A stretch of DNA of 53,519 nt from Beroe ovata (GCA_946803715.1 CAMPET010000049.1:288795-342313); one strand, 5' to 3'; positions 10,801 to 25,199 are shown, counted from the first letter of the stretch. Notes: generated by a model not told the origin, from the letters alone. A program made the numbers and translations.

Positions 10801-13800
10801 GCTGGTAATAGAGATGCTAGGATTCAAATTCCCGCCACTTCTAAATTTGGGCGGTTATCATCTAGTCATGATTCGATATGAAGAGGGAGCTCTACGAGAG
10901 CAAGATAAAGACTGAATAACGCTTATTGAATATTATTTTACATATCTAATGTTACAATATGCGCATATTAATTTCTAATTCATTCATGTATTTACATGGT
11001 AACAACTAACAACAAAGTACTTCATGATGTATTGTTCAATGTGAAGTACTCGAGTACTTCACGTGTACAAGACGTGTACATTGTATACGTCTTGTGTACA
11101 CTGTACACTGTACAGTGTACAAGTACAGTTCGTGTGTCAATTTGTGAACACACTGGTGTCACGCTGGTGTCAATACCTCTCTTCACAACACGGTGTTCAG
11201 GTGGTGTCACTCATTCCGTACATTGAGCCCCTGGAGCTCGAGTTACTGATCATTGAACCGGCCAAGACACTTGACCTGCAGTTGCGTATTGATCACGCTA
11301 CACAGACCTTCATATTCGGCAGTACTATCCAGTACCAGAGAGAGGAGACTACCAGGTGATTGGGGGCCTGGTTCATGGGGTTGGGTGTGGTTATTGGAGT
11401 TGGGTGTGGTTCATGGGGAAGGGTGTGGTTCATGGGGAAGGGTGTGGTTCATGGGATTGGGCGTGGTTCATGGGGCTGGGCGTGGTGGAATTAATCCCAA
11501 TTTAACCCCTACTCTTCTTCACAGTGGTCCGACAGTTCAGCAGATGCCTAGTGAAATGTTCAGGAACCAGCTGGTATCCCTGTATGGTGCCCTGAACAAG
11601 AGTGTCAACCTCATCTCTCCTACACGGAAACAGGTACACGGTGTACATTGTCCCATTGTGTAATGTATACCGTGACCACTGACCAGTGTACAATGTACAT
11701 GATGTTTATTGTGCAGTGCAGTGTGTATAGTTTAGCCAACAGAGAACATTATTGTGTGTACAATTTACAAACTGCAGTGAACAATATTCTCCAAGTCCTA
11801 CGTTACAAAAATCTTGCAAAGATTTTATCACTAATCGCTAGAATTGTACTCGACGGTAAACATGTGAATATTTGCTAGTATCGAAAACCCACACATGTGT
11901 GTGTTTGTGTTTGTGTGTGTGGCTTGGTGTTAAAATTATCTCACAATATTGTATTGTTCTTGTAGAGCAGTAAAAACACTGTTATCACGCGAGTTTTAAC
12001 TTGTGTGTGTTGTAGTATGGTGTGTACCCTGTATCAAACCAGTTACCAGTGTGTTTATCATCAGCCATTCAGCAATATAGCAGTGTACACTGATCTGTTT
12101 AAACAGTCGATCTTTACACTGTAATGTGTAGTGTGCACAGAGTGTGCATTGTGCAATGTTTGTGCACACTACGCACTGTGGCTTATCTTGTACCATGAGA
12201 ACAATGCTACAGTTGCAAGAAATCAGGCACAATGTGTGTGTAACTTGATATCACATTTTCTGTTTGTGTGTGTGTGAGGTAAAAAGAAGAGTGACAGTAA
12301 ATTTTACATTGTGATTGTAACATGCCAATATGTGTGTGAGTGTTTGCGTGTGTGTATAACATAACTCTCAAGCAATATGCGAATTTATCATGTAGCAAGT
12401 ACGGCGATTTCCACTATAGCGTATACTACATCATAAATCGTGAGGATACAGTGTTTAAATTGATCGATCGATCTCATTTATGATCACGAAACCACAATCG
12501 AATAACACCATTTTCCACCCCTCTCCCTATTGTCCCACAATCACACAGTCCCACACCTCTCTTCTCCCTAGGAAATAAAGAACGAGATGAGACACGAAGC
12601 TATCACCACGTACAACAAGTTTGCTAAGCGGGACCAGCAGAACATGGTCAAGCGGAAGGAACTGATCGAACACCGGAAGGAATACTACGAGAACTTGAAC
12701 ACGGAGAAAGAACGGGCGGAGATGCAGGAACGCGAGAAGACGAGGAAGAAGGCGGAGGAGGCCGAGACGAAGAGGCGGGACGAGGAGGAAAAGAGGAGGA
12801 CTGAGGAGAGGAGTGCCCGGGAGGAGAAGCACAAGGATAAACTCCTCAAAATGGAGAGAGTCAAGAAACTCATGGAACAGGTAATGGGGGGAGCAAGCAA
12901 TCGGTTGTTTCAGTGTTTATATCTGGACATATTGTAACAGGACTTGAGGGATAATGTTTAACGGTCTGTTCAGCATGACATTCCTTCTAACTATGATAGA
13001 CTTGTGCTTGTTTCAGCTCGGTGAGAAACCATTCGAAGGTCTCACGGAAGAAGAACTGCTCAGTATGGATGAGGAAGATCTCCTTGCTCGTGGTATCGAG
13101 CATATGAGCAAGGAGAAGGACGATCTGAAACAGAAGATGAAACAGGTGAGAGGGATAATGGTGTCGACGGCTTCTTGCCAACGTTACATGTAATTGTTCC
13201 CACACCAGGGTGAGCTGGCGATAATATTCCAAAAATGTAATGAGATCCTCTATTTTGATATGTATTGATGCGTTTGTTCAGTGATGTCTGGTTGATGATA
13301 TTTCCTTGTGTTCAGGTTGAGAAACGTCTAGACTACTACACCCGGGCACAGCGACTTGTAGAAATACCGATAATGAAGGAGGAATGGGAACGTACCCAGG
13401 AGGAGGACAAGGTGTGGTGGGAGAAGAAGGAGACAGAGCGGATTGAGATGGCTATCAAGAAACGGGAATATGATATTTCCACAAGGAAGAGGTTGCTGCG
13501 AATGAGGGATGAGAAGGATCTGTTTGTAGATAGCATCATGACCAACAAGGTGAGGTATTTAATTTAAGGTTTATTCTTTGAAAGCTTGATTTAGAAATGC
13601 AAATACCACAGGTTCATATAAGTGTGAAAACAGCATATTTATCCTCTCTAAATTGAAAGTTTATCCTCGGTTTTATGCCAGATTAAAATCGTTGTAACAG
13701 AGTCATCATATTTTTTTCACGTCATGTGTAACTACAAGAATTGCACGTTGTTTGCCTCAAAATATGCGATCAGCGATCCAATCACAGCTATAATAGCTTC

Positions 13801-16194
13801 AATAACACCTATACATTGGTTTTAACCTCCCTATGAGAAATAAGTTTAAAATTTTATGAAGGGGTGCTGACACCATTTGCTGACACCACTGCATAAGGAA
13901 TGCTTGCGAGGGAATGCACTGAAACCATTACGTCATATCAGACCTGTGTGACGAATGGGTACCCCATTCGTCACAACTCGCTGACACCACTGCATGATTG
14001 TTACGTATGAATGCTTGCTGTGGAATGCGCTGACACCAGTACGTCCGAACAGGCTTGGGTGACGATTGGGGTGTCTTTCGTCGCAACTTGCTGACACCAC
14101 TGCATAACTGTGACGTAGGTATGCTTGCAATGGAATTCGCTGACACCATTACGTCTNNNNNNNNNNNNTTCGTCACAACTTGCTGACACCATTTCGTATC
14201 TGTGACGTAGGAATGCTTGCGATGGAATGCGCTTACACTATTTGGTCAGAACAGACGGACAGACCTGTGTTACGATTGGGTTGCTCATTCGTCACAACTT
14301 GCTGACACAACTGCATAATTGTGACGTAAGAATTCTTGCGATGGAATGCGCCGACACCATAACGTCAGTACAAGCCTATGTGATGATTTGGGTGCTCATT
14401 CGTCAGAACAGACCTATGTGACGTGACGGTTGGGGTACTTCATTTATTAAAGCAGAACGAAGCAGGGGTCTGGGGCCGCAGCCCCCAGAAGCCACATATT
14501 TTGTACCTTGGTTTTGATCGAGGATAAACTTTTGTAGGAGTCGAGGATCGCATTTCCCAGAAGATTATTTTGAATTTTAAGCATCTGCAAAATCGCAATC
14601 CTGTTTTCACCGATAACCCTAATTTTGTCAGAGTTGAGAAAATGAAAACGGGGGTCTGGGCCCTGGGGGCGCAACCACCAGAAGCCACACAGTTTTTGTA
14701 TTTAGATTTCGAAGTTTGTTCAAATTTCGGTCAAATTATGCATGATCATATCATGACCATTATCATAGAAAAGTGAAAACAGAGCTGGGGCCTCAGCCCC
14801 CTAAATCCACACGTTTTTTAATTGCCCTTTGACCGAAAATTAGCTTCATACCGAGGATTAATTTTCAGATATTCCTGAAAAAAAATCCTTGGTCAGGACC
14901 TTATCGTCCCTATGGGAAATAGATTTGAACTTTAATGAAGGGGTGGCAAAAACAGCCGCTTCTCACCATTGCTTATTGGTTTCCAGGAGAAGGCATACCA
15001 AGAAGAAGTTATGAAGTTTGAGGAGGAAGTGGACGCTATCAGGAGGGAAAGGAAGGAGGCAAAGAAACTTGAGATTCTCAAGACACTAACTGAAAAACGG
15101 AAGAAGGAAAGAATAGCTCGAGGTATGTGAGTGTCACCTGAGCGTTATAATCATATCCAGGAAACCAGAGAGACGACCAGCAAACTTCACCCCGCTTTAA
15201 ATCCCGTAGAGGCAGAGGAAGTGAAGCGCCAACGCGAAGAGGATATGAGGAAGTTCAAGGAAGAGAAGATTAAGAGTGACTTAGAGGCGCAGAGAGCAGC
15301 TCAGCAGCAGAGAGAGAGACTCCAGGCAATTGAGGAGAAGAGACTACAGAAGGAGAAGGAGAGGGAGAGGGAGAGGGAGAGTCAGCTCCGGGGACGGAAT
15401 GAGGCCGACAGTCGGGACTCGTGGGAGCGTGGAGATAGACGTGACAAGGGTGACGCGCCACGTCACCGTGATGACAGGGCCACAGATGAAGGTATTTCCT
15501 ACTAGGGTGTGAACGTATATTGTATAGGGTGTAATCAGTGGTGATGTTGATTTACCGTCAGTTTGACCATTGGCCCTCATTGTAATTATATGCAGGTCCC
15601 TGGAGGAAAGCTCGTAATGTTAGCCCTGCACAACGAGGCGACTATCAGGGACAAAGTGAGCGTGGTCGGAATAATGACGGTGGGGACGGAGAGCGGAAAA
15701 AGCTCAAGATCCAACCGAGAACGAAACCCTTGGAGCCTCAGCAACAGAGAACCGAGCCTGTTGGTGGCGGTAAGTGGAATAATCAGACACACGAATGTGG
15801 ACTGACCGCCAGTGCATCGAATGTCGACCATTCTAGAATCCTGCGCCCGACCTGTCCATTGAAGTAAAAAACATCTTTCAGTACTAGCAAATTATGTTTT
15901 CAGCAAAATGCAAATTTGAAATTTCGGTGCTGTGAATGCGCGGCTTTGCAAGCGCGCGCACATTACATGTCACCTGTCTTGACGTACACTTCATTTTGAC
16001 CACATCGCTCCTCAGGACTTGCCGCACAGCGAAAGGGAATGGGGCCACGTAGCGGGCCAGAAGGCCGAGACGAACAAGGCTCTGTCGGGGCGACATCGGC
16101 CAGACCTCGAGGGGATGGCGAAGAGCAAGAGGGCTTTACTACCGTGAAAAAGCCGAGCAAAGGGGCATACAGGCCACCGCATCAGCGTAAATAA
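7840..16194 (+). CDS. EIF3A: Eukaryotic translation initiation factor 3 subunit A
   Basis: Largest scaffold subunit of eIF3, which organises the PCI/MPN core and helps load mRNA on the 40S ribosome in the cytoplasm. Sixteen exons by eye: 7840-8103, 8236-8357, 8540-8703, 8826-9025, 9112-9236, 9356-9695, 10012-10158, 11201-11355, 11525-11633, 12572-12880, 13017-13145, 13316-13549, 14987-15122, about 15171-15491, 15596-15769, 16016-16194; about 1035 residues. It starts [17 protein letters not shown] (human: [15 protein letters not shown]). The PCI region lies around residues 300-540 ([16 protein letters not shown]). A long charged coiled coil follows (about 545-870), then an R/D/E-rich tail that is shorter than in vertebrates and lacks their repeated DDDRGPRR block. 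The end, [20 protein letters not shown], matches the family's conserved G[WF]TTV terminus. Exon 14's acceptor is uncertain by a few bases. Confidence 0.94.
10159..11200 (+). other. EIF3A intron 7 with mobile-element remnants
   Basis: This 1.04-kb intron contains the 10468-10557 hairpin element, a 22-bp tandem duplication (TTATAATATTCTCCAT repeated, 10560-10600), an inverted partner of that motif near 10737, and palindromic GTGTACA-type simple sequence at 11063-11120. No coding signal is seen. Confidence 0.55.
10468..10557. repeat. Short inverted-repeat (MITE-like) element in EIF3A intron
   Basis: The arms are ATAATACCTTCTGGC (10468) and GCCAGAAGGTATTAT (ending 10557), perfect inverted repeats. 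Inside, GATACGTGC and GCACGTATC form a second pairing. The whole can fold into a hairpin of about 90 nt. It carries no ORF, so it would be non-autonomous. Confidence 0.6.
11362..11487. repeat. GT-rich minisatellite in EIF3A intron 8
   Basis: About six head-to-tail copies of a roughly 18-20-bp unit close to GGGTGTGGTTCATGGGGA, filling most of the intron between exons 8 and 9. The strand asymmetry (G-rich on plus) could make G-runs in the pre-mRNA. Confidence 0.7.
11634..12571 (+). other. EIF3A intron 9
   Basis: Low-complexity TG-rich intron (TGTGTGTTTGTG runs at 11890-11930, 12230-12270 and 12330-12360). No conserved ORF and no recognisable repeat family beyond simple sequence. Confidence 0.5.
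13828..14947. mobile_element. Composite repeat insertion in EIF3A intron 12
   Basis: About 1.1 kb of repeats inside one intron. Diverged direct repeats flank it: CCTCCCTATGAGAAATAAG at 13828 and TCGTCCCTATGGGAAATAG at 14907, each running on to GAAGGGGTG. Between them lie four to five copies of the ~113-bp palindromic satellite (13868-14430, broken by 12 Ns at 14157-14168), then three spaced copies of a GC-rich motif (GGGGTCTGGGGCCGCAGCC at 14464, a diverged copy at 14650, another at 14785) each followed by a CCAGAAGCCACA-type box. No transposase or RT reading frame is present, so mobilisation would have to be in trans. Confidence 0.55.
14157..14168. other. Assembly gap (12 N)
   Basis: A run of 12 N inside a satellite array; the true length of the array is therefore unknown. 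Confidence 0.95.
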
Positions 16195-16710
16195 AATGGG
16201 ACATCTATATTTTGAAGTACATTCTGATTTGTTAGAGCTTGATAGATCCTCAATCAAAGGAAGCTCATGGTTCAACTTCGATATTACAAATAAGAAGGAA
16301 AATTGCACGTCCATTGAAAACTTAATTCTCCGTGGTTTTTAATCGTAGAAGCAAGAAGGATTGGTGTCTGTCACTCTATCTTTTAATTTATTTCTTCGGT
16401 ATATCTGTGTCTTTTTTCTCACATATACTCGCTTCGCGTTCGTAATAATCGTAATGAAGTCAGGGCAGCAATGCAGACGGTTGTTACTTGTACCTGTAGA
16501 GTTATCCCTACTATTCTGTCGGCGCCGCGCAATCTTGATTTCGCCCGATAAAATTCAGGGCCATGGCCAGGAATAAAATCCCGCCAGCGAGGGCAGGGAG
16601 TAATCCTACCATTCAGACTCCACTGAGCCACTGAACTAGTTCGTGTGCTGCATTTTGACATGAATATTTTTGCGATTTGCAATTGAACACAGCGAGGAAA
16701 CATCGTCTCA
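16195..16710. other. Convergent intergenic spacer
   Basis: Space between the EIF3A stop (plus) and the stop of the PPR-like gene (minus). An AATAAAATGGG word lies right at the EIF3A stop and may serve as its poly(A) signal. The repeat arm at 16518-16610 lies here. Confidence 0.5.
16518..16610. repeat. Solo arm of the 47-kb inverted-repeat family
   Basis: GTCGGCGCCGCGCAAT followed by GCCAGGAATAAAATCCCGCC and AATCCTACC. The same words in the same order form the outer arm of the element at 46943-48077 (GTCGGCGCCGCACAAT, CCAGGGATAAAATCCCGCC, AATCCTACA). Only one arm is present here, so this is a fragment or solo terminal repeat. Confidence 0.65.
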
Positions 16711-19163
16711 TTACACAACAGTTTTCGACATCTTATCGTCGTAGAGTTGCCTGAGCCATTCAGACTCAGGAAATTCTCCTTCCAACTTGTCCATGTCGTT
16801 CAATACGTTATCATCGATCTTGTCGAACTCGAACTCGAATCCCGTCTCTATTCCCCTTAGCTCGACTTGGATCAAGATGTTGTTGAGGTTGTCTGGCATG
16901 TTGCGAATTATGTCCGGCAACGTTTCCATTTCGAATACTCCTGGCAAACGAGACAAAGTATTAAGCATGAACAGTGACTTTTATTCCGATCTGATCAATT
17001 CAAAAGCTTTCAAAGAGCCGCTATTCTCACGCTGCTGGCGAGCACTGTCGAATTTAAAGACATCTGAACCATGCACTATTAGGTCCGCTGCCAGTCTAAC
17101 ACCACCCCTACTGACCATGTCACATACCACCTTCTCCAAAAACCGGCCGGTACCAAACTGCAAACCTGAAAATCAAGTTTAATGATTTGACTAGATCCGT
17201 TTAAATTTAACAACTTTAAACAAGGTACGATGGGAGATAATTCACAATACAAAGGTATAGCATACAATACAAAGGTATAGTAATAATATGTAACCTGCAC
17301 GTCTTACCCTGGAATAGAGAGAGTATTTGGTTGACAAAGTCCTCGTGATCTTTATCAACTAACTCAGCTATGAGTTTCCAGAATATATGAGGTTTAGTGA
17401 GCACACTTGCATCCCAGTGTTTCCTGTAATGTTACCGATTCCTTATTCCAGTTTGCCATTGAAATGCACAATTCATCCACAAGAGATATGTAAGAATGAT
17501 GGAGAATGATTCCCATGCTGTAATGGGCCTGTTCACTGAACCGTAGCACAGTCTGTGGTTCTACCTCAGCAGAGTATCAAGGAGTTCCAAATGACCGGTT
17601 CGGGCGAATGTGAGGGCCAGATACTGGTAGAAGCTCTCGAACCCCCGGATAGCATTACCACTGCTCAGAGTGCTCTGGAGTTTTGTCAGTTCGTCAAACT
17701 CCCCTCGTATTATGTGACCACTAGCTATAATCCTGGGACAATATAATCACTGCGTTATATATTCCATCCGGTGTGGACTTGGTAGTGCCCCGCAGTTGCT
17801 TTGAACCTATTTCATTCATGATTGAGGGATGAGTGCATTGCAGAATCAAATGAAGAGAAATGCAGACTCACCCGAAGGATTTGTTAGAGAATCCCCGGAA
17901 TTTTCTGGACCGGGTGAAGGACTGCCAACACTTGTGTATTTGGTCCATCTCTCCCTGTAGAGCAAGGAGCGAACACACTGAATCGGCCAGGATGATGCTC
18001 TTATGTGAATCGTAACTCAGGACCAGACCCAGCTTGTTCAAATCTTCAAACACCTGGATAGAATATACTGATCAACCGAAAGTAACACGGAAACATAACA
18101 CGGAAACATAATTTCCTGAAGAACCAAAATGTTTCGAAACAAAGTAAATCAGTTATCAGTGTGCAACATCTTGTTTTAATGACCTGATGCAGGTCAACAT
18201 CTTGTCTCATATCGGCTATCACAACAAGGTATGTGTTGTACAGTTCACTTGATATGGGATAGTCGCACTCCAACAGACTGTTCTTCACAAAATCCAGCAA
18301 TGCCCTGGCAAGTGGATGCACTGTGATTAACTGTTGTACATTTTAGATATCACAACATCGAGAAAGAATTTGAAATCATTCCAATGAAAGTCATAATTCC
18401 GAGTCCTTAGAAAGGAAATTGATAATTGACTCCCTTTCCGCAATAACAATATTGATATAACCTCCTATCGGAAGGGTGGGAGTATACAAGGTTCCTGCAC
18501 TCAGTCATGAGTGTACTCATCACTGACTCAGGATAACACCGCGCATTCTCCAACACACCCTCACAAGTGTTCCTCCAGCCAGATAGCGAGACTATGGGAC
18601 ACCCCGGTACCTTCACTCGTCTTGTCTCCGACGTAAGCAACTCGTAGTTTGTCTGCAGACAACCACACGGTAGGGAGTGTTCGTGAATTGAATTTCTAGC
18701 ACTATCAACATGACCATGAATTCAAATGCTAAAGAATGTAGATGTCTCCTCGCGTCACATGAAAAACAACAATCTGTCATACACTACAGGGGCGGAAGTA
18801 AGGCAAACTTTGGTAATTCTTTACCTAAGTTACCCTTCTCCCACTATATTACACGTACGAAACAGAAAACGAGAAGACCCCGAACAATCTTACCCGTCGG
18901 TTTCTCAACCCACTACTTAGCGTGAGCGATTGAAGTATCTCAGTGTTAACATCAATATTGACAGCAACAGGTTCCATGATGGTAACATGATTGGCAGAAA
19001 TACTATTCCGTATCTTGGGTGGTTCAGCATTGTTACCAGGGTTACCACTTTCTTCATTCATGTTCGTCATCCGTTCATTCGTGTGTGAGTTGAGTGAACG
19101 GCCGCAGCTCGTCGTGTACAGAGGGTGCAACCTCAGCGGTGCTCTCAGGAGAAACCTTTTCAT
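16711..19163 (-). CDS. Predicted mitochondrial helical-repeat (PPR-like) protein
   Basis: Eight exons by eye on the minus strand: 18894-19163, 18462-18652, 18184-18304 (or 18320), 17872-18053, 17565-17732, 17308-17423, 17031-17165, 16711-16940; 470 residues in one continuous frame. The N-terminus (MKRFLLRAPLRLHPLYTTSC) is Arg/Leu-rich without acidic residues, which suits a mitochondrial presequence. The body is a chain of amphipathic helix pairs, for example VFEDLNKLGLVLSYDSHKSI and FESFYQYLALTFARTGHLEL, with the spacing and feel of pentatricopeptide repeats. The C-terminus is acidic (FEFEFDKIDD). I do not recognise the exact family; LRPPRC-, PTCD- or MRPS27-type mitochondrial RNA proteins are possible. 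Convergent with EIF3A and 310 bp downstream of NAA20 on the same strand. Confidence 0.6.
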
Positions 19164-19474
19164 TCTAGAGATGAGCGATTAGCAAATAGGGTGACCATTG
19201 ATGAGAGCAATGATGAGAGCAGTGCTCAGAGCACCAACAATCAACATTCCACATACAAACCGGAAAATGACATCGATTAAACGAGTGAGTGTCGAATACT
19301 TCATACATATCAGCGTCCGATTTTTTTAATAAATTGTCAAATTTTATCAATTAATTTGACTGACATAATTCGTTTTAATGATAGCCGAGCTTGCACATAA
19401 ACCAATATGCAATATATTCCCAGTCAGCTATCCATAATTTGCTCATTCGCAGGATCATGATCATAATGATAATG

Positions 19475-20475
19475 TCAGTTCGAGAATAACTCTGTGGTTT
19501 TGATAACTTTCTTCTTCGCGACTAACGTTTTTCCCTCAGGGTCACGTGATAGGGCTTTCCTCATATCGAATGCATCTTCATCGGGAGGCGAGTGAGGGGC
19601 GTTCCCTCCCGCGTAATACTCCAATATTTGCCGGTATATGGAGTAGCCGAAATTCTTGTACATGTTGATCGCAACACTGTTGCTCACTCGAACAAAGAGA
19701 TCTACGAAATAGCACTTCTGGTTCTGAAGAATGATGAACAATGAACATTCATAATGAAAACCAATATCCCACAAACTTAAAATATGAACACAACCCCAAG
19801 TTCTGATCTAAGAACACTCATGTACAATGTACAAACTCACCTCACTAATCTTCTCGAGTTCATTCATGAGAGTGTGGGCTACACCAAGTCTGCGGAACTG
19901 TGATGACACTGTCAGAGTGGTGACATGTCCATGCCACTCCTCTCCCTGACCCTCTGACTTCCCCAGGATGTATCCCATGATCTGTCCAGATGGGCTCTCC
20001 GCTACCGTACAGTACTCCGGCCATTTCACGAGGTACTGAATTGATTAATACGGTTCAATTTTTCAGCTGATAAATTGTATTTGTATGAGGCTTGTTCCGC
20101 TCTCACATTCACCTTCCTCAGACTTGAGTAAGTATTCCACTGATGTGACACACGGTGAACCGAGTGCAAATTTTATTTGGCTGCACGCGCGCGTACCGTG
20201 CTGAAATTTAATTAAATTGTGGAAATAGCGCAGAGAGACAGTACATTTCGCATCGCGCGTTACTGCTTTCAAATGCTAATTTGTGACGGTCCCACAGCGT
20301 TGATAGAATTATCGAAGAATTTTACTTTCCATCGGGCAGCTACATACTGCTTACCCAGGAGAAAATAACAAACCTGGAGGTAGAATGATATCCCATAGTT
20401 TTCAGTAAGGGGGTCAAAGTTCACCCTGTTGAACCGGAACAAATCTTTACACGTGAACGGTCTCAGTGTACACAT
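19475..20475 (-). CDS. NAA20: N-alpha-acetyltransferase 20, NatB catalytic subunit
   Basis: Cytosolic GNAT enzyme that, with NAA25, acetylates protein N-termini beginning Met-Asp, Met-Glu, Met-Asn or Met-Gln. Three exons: 20374-20475, 19841-20035, 19475-19723; 181 residues against 178 in human. The start MCTLRPFTCKDLFRFN and the block NFDPLTENYGISFYLQ match the family closely. The acetyl-CoA loop is QFRRLGVAHTL, preceded by EEWHGHVTTLTV; the conserved DLFVRVSNSVAINMYKNFGY and DEDAFDMRKALSRD follow. Only the last ~20 residues differ from vertebrates. It lies about 220 bp downstream of the DUS2 stop on the same strand, so the two may share regulatory DNA. Confidence 0.96.
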
Positions 20476-20692
20476 GACATTAACTGCTGCAAAGACAAGA
20501 AGTTATGATAAAAATCTCTCCTGAGTCCACCATGAAAATATATATGGTGAAAGGGATTGAGAAATACATCATAGAGGTAATGAGTTGGAGACGGGTAAAC
20601 AGCGGATCGGAATAAATGAATCCAATTACCACCCAGAACTAAAACCAGAACCAGGGTTAAAACAAGTCAAACATAGTCCCCTTCTTTCCGCG

Positions 20693-22683
<1,991 letters not shown>

Positions 22684-24489
22684 GTCATGGGTTGACCCTG
22701 AATTGGGAAAGAAAGAGGGTGTCGAAATTGAAAGCAAGGAATCATGAATAATTTCAACTGGTTTAAAATGGGCATAAATTAAGAAGGGGGAGTGAGTTAG
22801 AATATCCATGACTTGAATTGTGACACAAAGATCATTATGTGTACTCCACACCAGCTTTTCACAATTCAAACCACTCAAGTATCAATGCAATACTCCTAAT
22901 GCTTTCAGTTCCAACATAATACTTTCTTGAATGCGAAAAATTGTGTATTTTGTTCAGATCAGCAAATCAGCTGCTCTGATTGTCCTACACTCTCTTGAGC
23001 TTGCAAGTACCAAAAATATAGTAAAGAATTTATTGCCAACCAGCTTTTACGGCTTTCAAAATCAGATATTTTTGACTCCTAGCATTACTACAAATCAAAT
23101 CCTGAAGGCTGGAGGCAAAATGACCATTTTTTCATGAAACAACTTCATAAGATAACTTACTTTAGTGGAGCTGTTTGTCTTCAGGAAAGAAACTTCTCAG
23201 GAGGTCAACGATTGCAAGTATGCAATTGCAGAAATAAACCAAGTTAGCCATGGTGCGTATGTGGGCACAAACCAAAAACCAATGGACCAACCAAAAATAG
23301 ACCCATAAAAACCTGCATGGACTATCAAAGCATACTACTTCATCTAAAATGCTGATGTGCTCTTTTTTTCTGTCATTTCAATGTTACTAACAATATGATC
23401 TTAAATAGGATGGAGTTTCATTAAGTCAGGATCTACCTTAGTGGTCAGTATAGCTTCTTTTCTTGTTTTCTTTCTAAACCTAATAACTTATATATAGCTT
23501 GAGTAAATCCTTGTTCATGTTACTTTCATTTCAGATTGCCGTATTCCAACTGGTGTTATCATTGAATAAACATTTTCAGTCCATCTGCTATGGGGCCAGG
23601 TGCACACATACCAGTTATAATACTCTCCAGGCATTATATCCGCTAAAGGTGCTAGCTCAATTTTTTCCTCCCCAATCACCTTTTTTGTTTTACAAATAGG
23701 CATTGGAGAAGGGATAGAAGAGATGAAAAAAGCACGTTGACTTACCACCTCTACTGTAATTGAATAGGAAAATCACTGTGGTTGCTATGACAACTAAAGT
23801 AGCCAGAAGAAAAATTTTAAGATCCCTCCCTCCCTCCGTTTCCACACACACGCCTCCATTTCTGGCCAATCAGCCAAGCAGAGGCCATGTCCTAACAATT
23901 GATGAATGACAATTCAACTTGAAATGCCGCAAAGTTATTTTCTGTGTAGCGAATTTTCAAAGAATCATAGTGCACGGTGTGTCACATTCAAATTTCGATC
24001 TGCATTGTACTAAACAGGCATCGTTGTTCAGTCAAGTAAATCGCAAATATCCGACAACAATGCATAGCAAATTTCAAATTTGTGAATACCACTAGCAGAA
24101 GAAGAGCATTCAAATTGCACACAGAGCAAAGATCATTTACATTGAAAAAAAACCATTTCAATGTCGTTGGAGGTTGTTATGTTCTGTTTCACACTAAGCA
24201 GATATGATCAAAGACGCTAGTTAGCAATACATCAATACAGATACTGGACAATGTTTTTGAATAGTATTTCCAGAACTTATTTCTCTCTGACTTCACAGTC
24301 AATTTTCAGGAAACAGGGGACTATTTATTCTAAGACAAGACAAAACTCCATGCCGTATCCCTATTTGCTTTTGCCCCATCAATCAAATCTTATGCAATAT
24401 TTCATTACTCATCTTCCTGGTAGGGGAGGGAAAAAAGTGCTTGCCTAACAGGGAGGCAAACACAATTCTTGTTGTGATAATAGTCGCAT

Positions 24490-24899
24490 GTATACTCATC
24501 TTATGGACTCAGTCAGTTATGTAAGGATGCCACCCACAGATCTGGTCACATGCTTGACTTAGTAGTAGCATCACCCAAAGTCATCAAGAATGATGTAGTC
24601 AGTGTTCTCCCCCTATCCTCAGACTATCCCACCTGCGATCACTCAAGAATACTCTTTACATTGAATGCCAAAGGAGTGCCTTCTGAAAATAAGAAAAGGA
24701 TTACATTCAGAAACATTCAGAATATAACCCAAGAAGAGTTTAGGGCTGATCTCTTGGACACCCTAACATCAATTTCAAGTGATCAGTCTTCTTTTGGAAA
24801 CAAGATGTCCAGGTATAACAATGAGGTCACTCAAGTTCTTGACAAGCATGCTCCTAAGCTGAGTAAGTGGATAAGAGACGAACCAGATTCAAAGTGGTT
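24490..24899 (+). mobile_element. Non-LTR retrotransposon (LINE) endonuclease fragment
   Basis: The frame from 24550 encodes HMLDLVVASPKVI, then SSDYPTCDHSRILFTL, then a linker ending DEPDSKW. This matches the C-terminal end of the exonuclease-endonuclease-phosphatase domain (conserved [SC]DH near the end) and the start of the linker before reverse transcriptase in CR1/Jockey-type LINEs. It is cut short by an N at 24900; the sequence after the N is unrelated and no reverse transcriptase follows, so this is a truncated or mis-assembled copy. Confidence 0.7.
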
Positions 24900-25199
24900 N
24901 GACTCGCGCGGATCTGAGCGGTCAGTTTTCGTAGGGTCGAGTTATCGACGCAAAGCTGAACGCCGAAACACAAAACATCATTCATCAGAAGCCTATTTGG
25001 GCCATAAATGAAACCGCGCGCGCCGCGAGAAACTGTGGACAGATTTACCATCAGATTTTACCCGATCTCTGTTTTAAGCAGGCACCTTCTTCGATATATT
25101 CATTCACGTCTTGCATTATTCATTCAATTGTCTCATTATTCGTTCAATTCAATCTGATTCAATTTAATTCAATAACATAACACCTATTTAGGTTGTCAC

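Noticed and set aside
22684-22878. N-terminal extension of DUS2
   Set aside because: Frame is open but has no family similarity, and a good AG acceptor (TTCAG|GGTCAACC) lies just upstream of the chosen Met.
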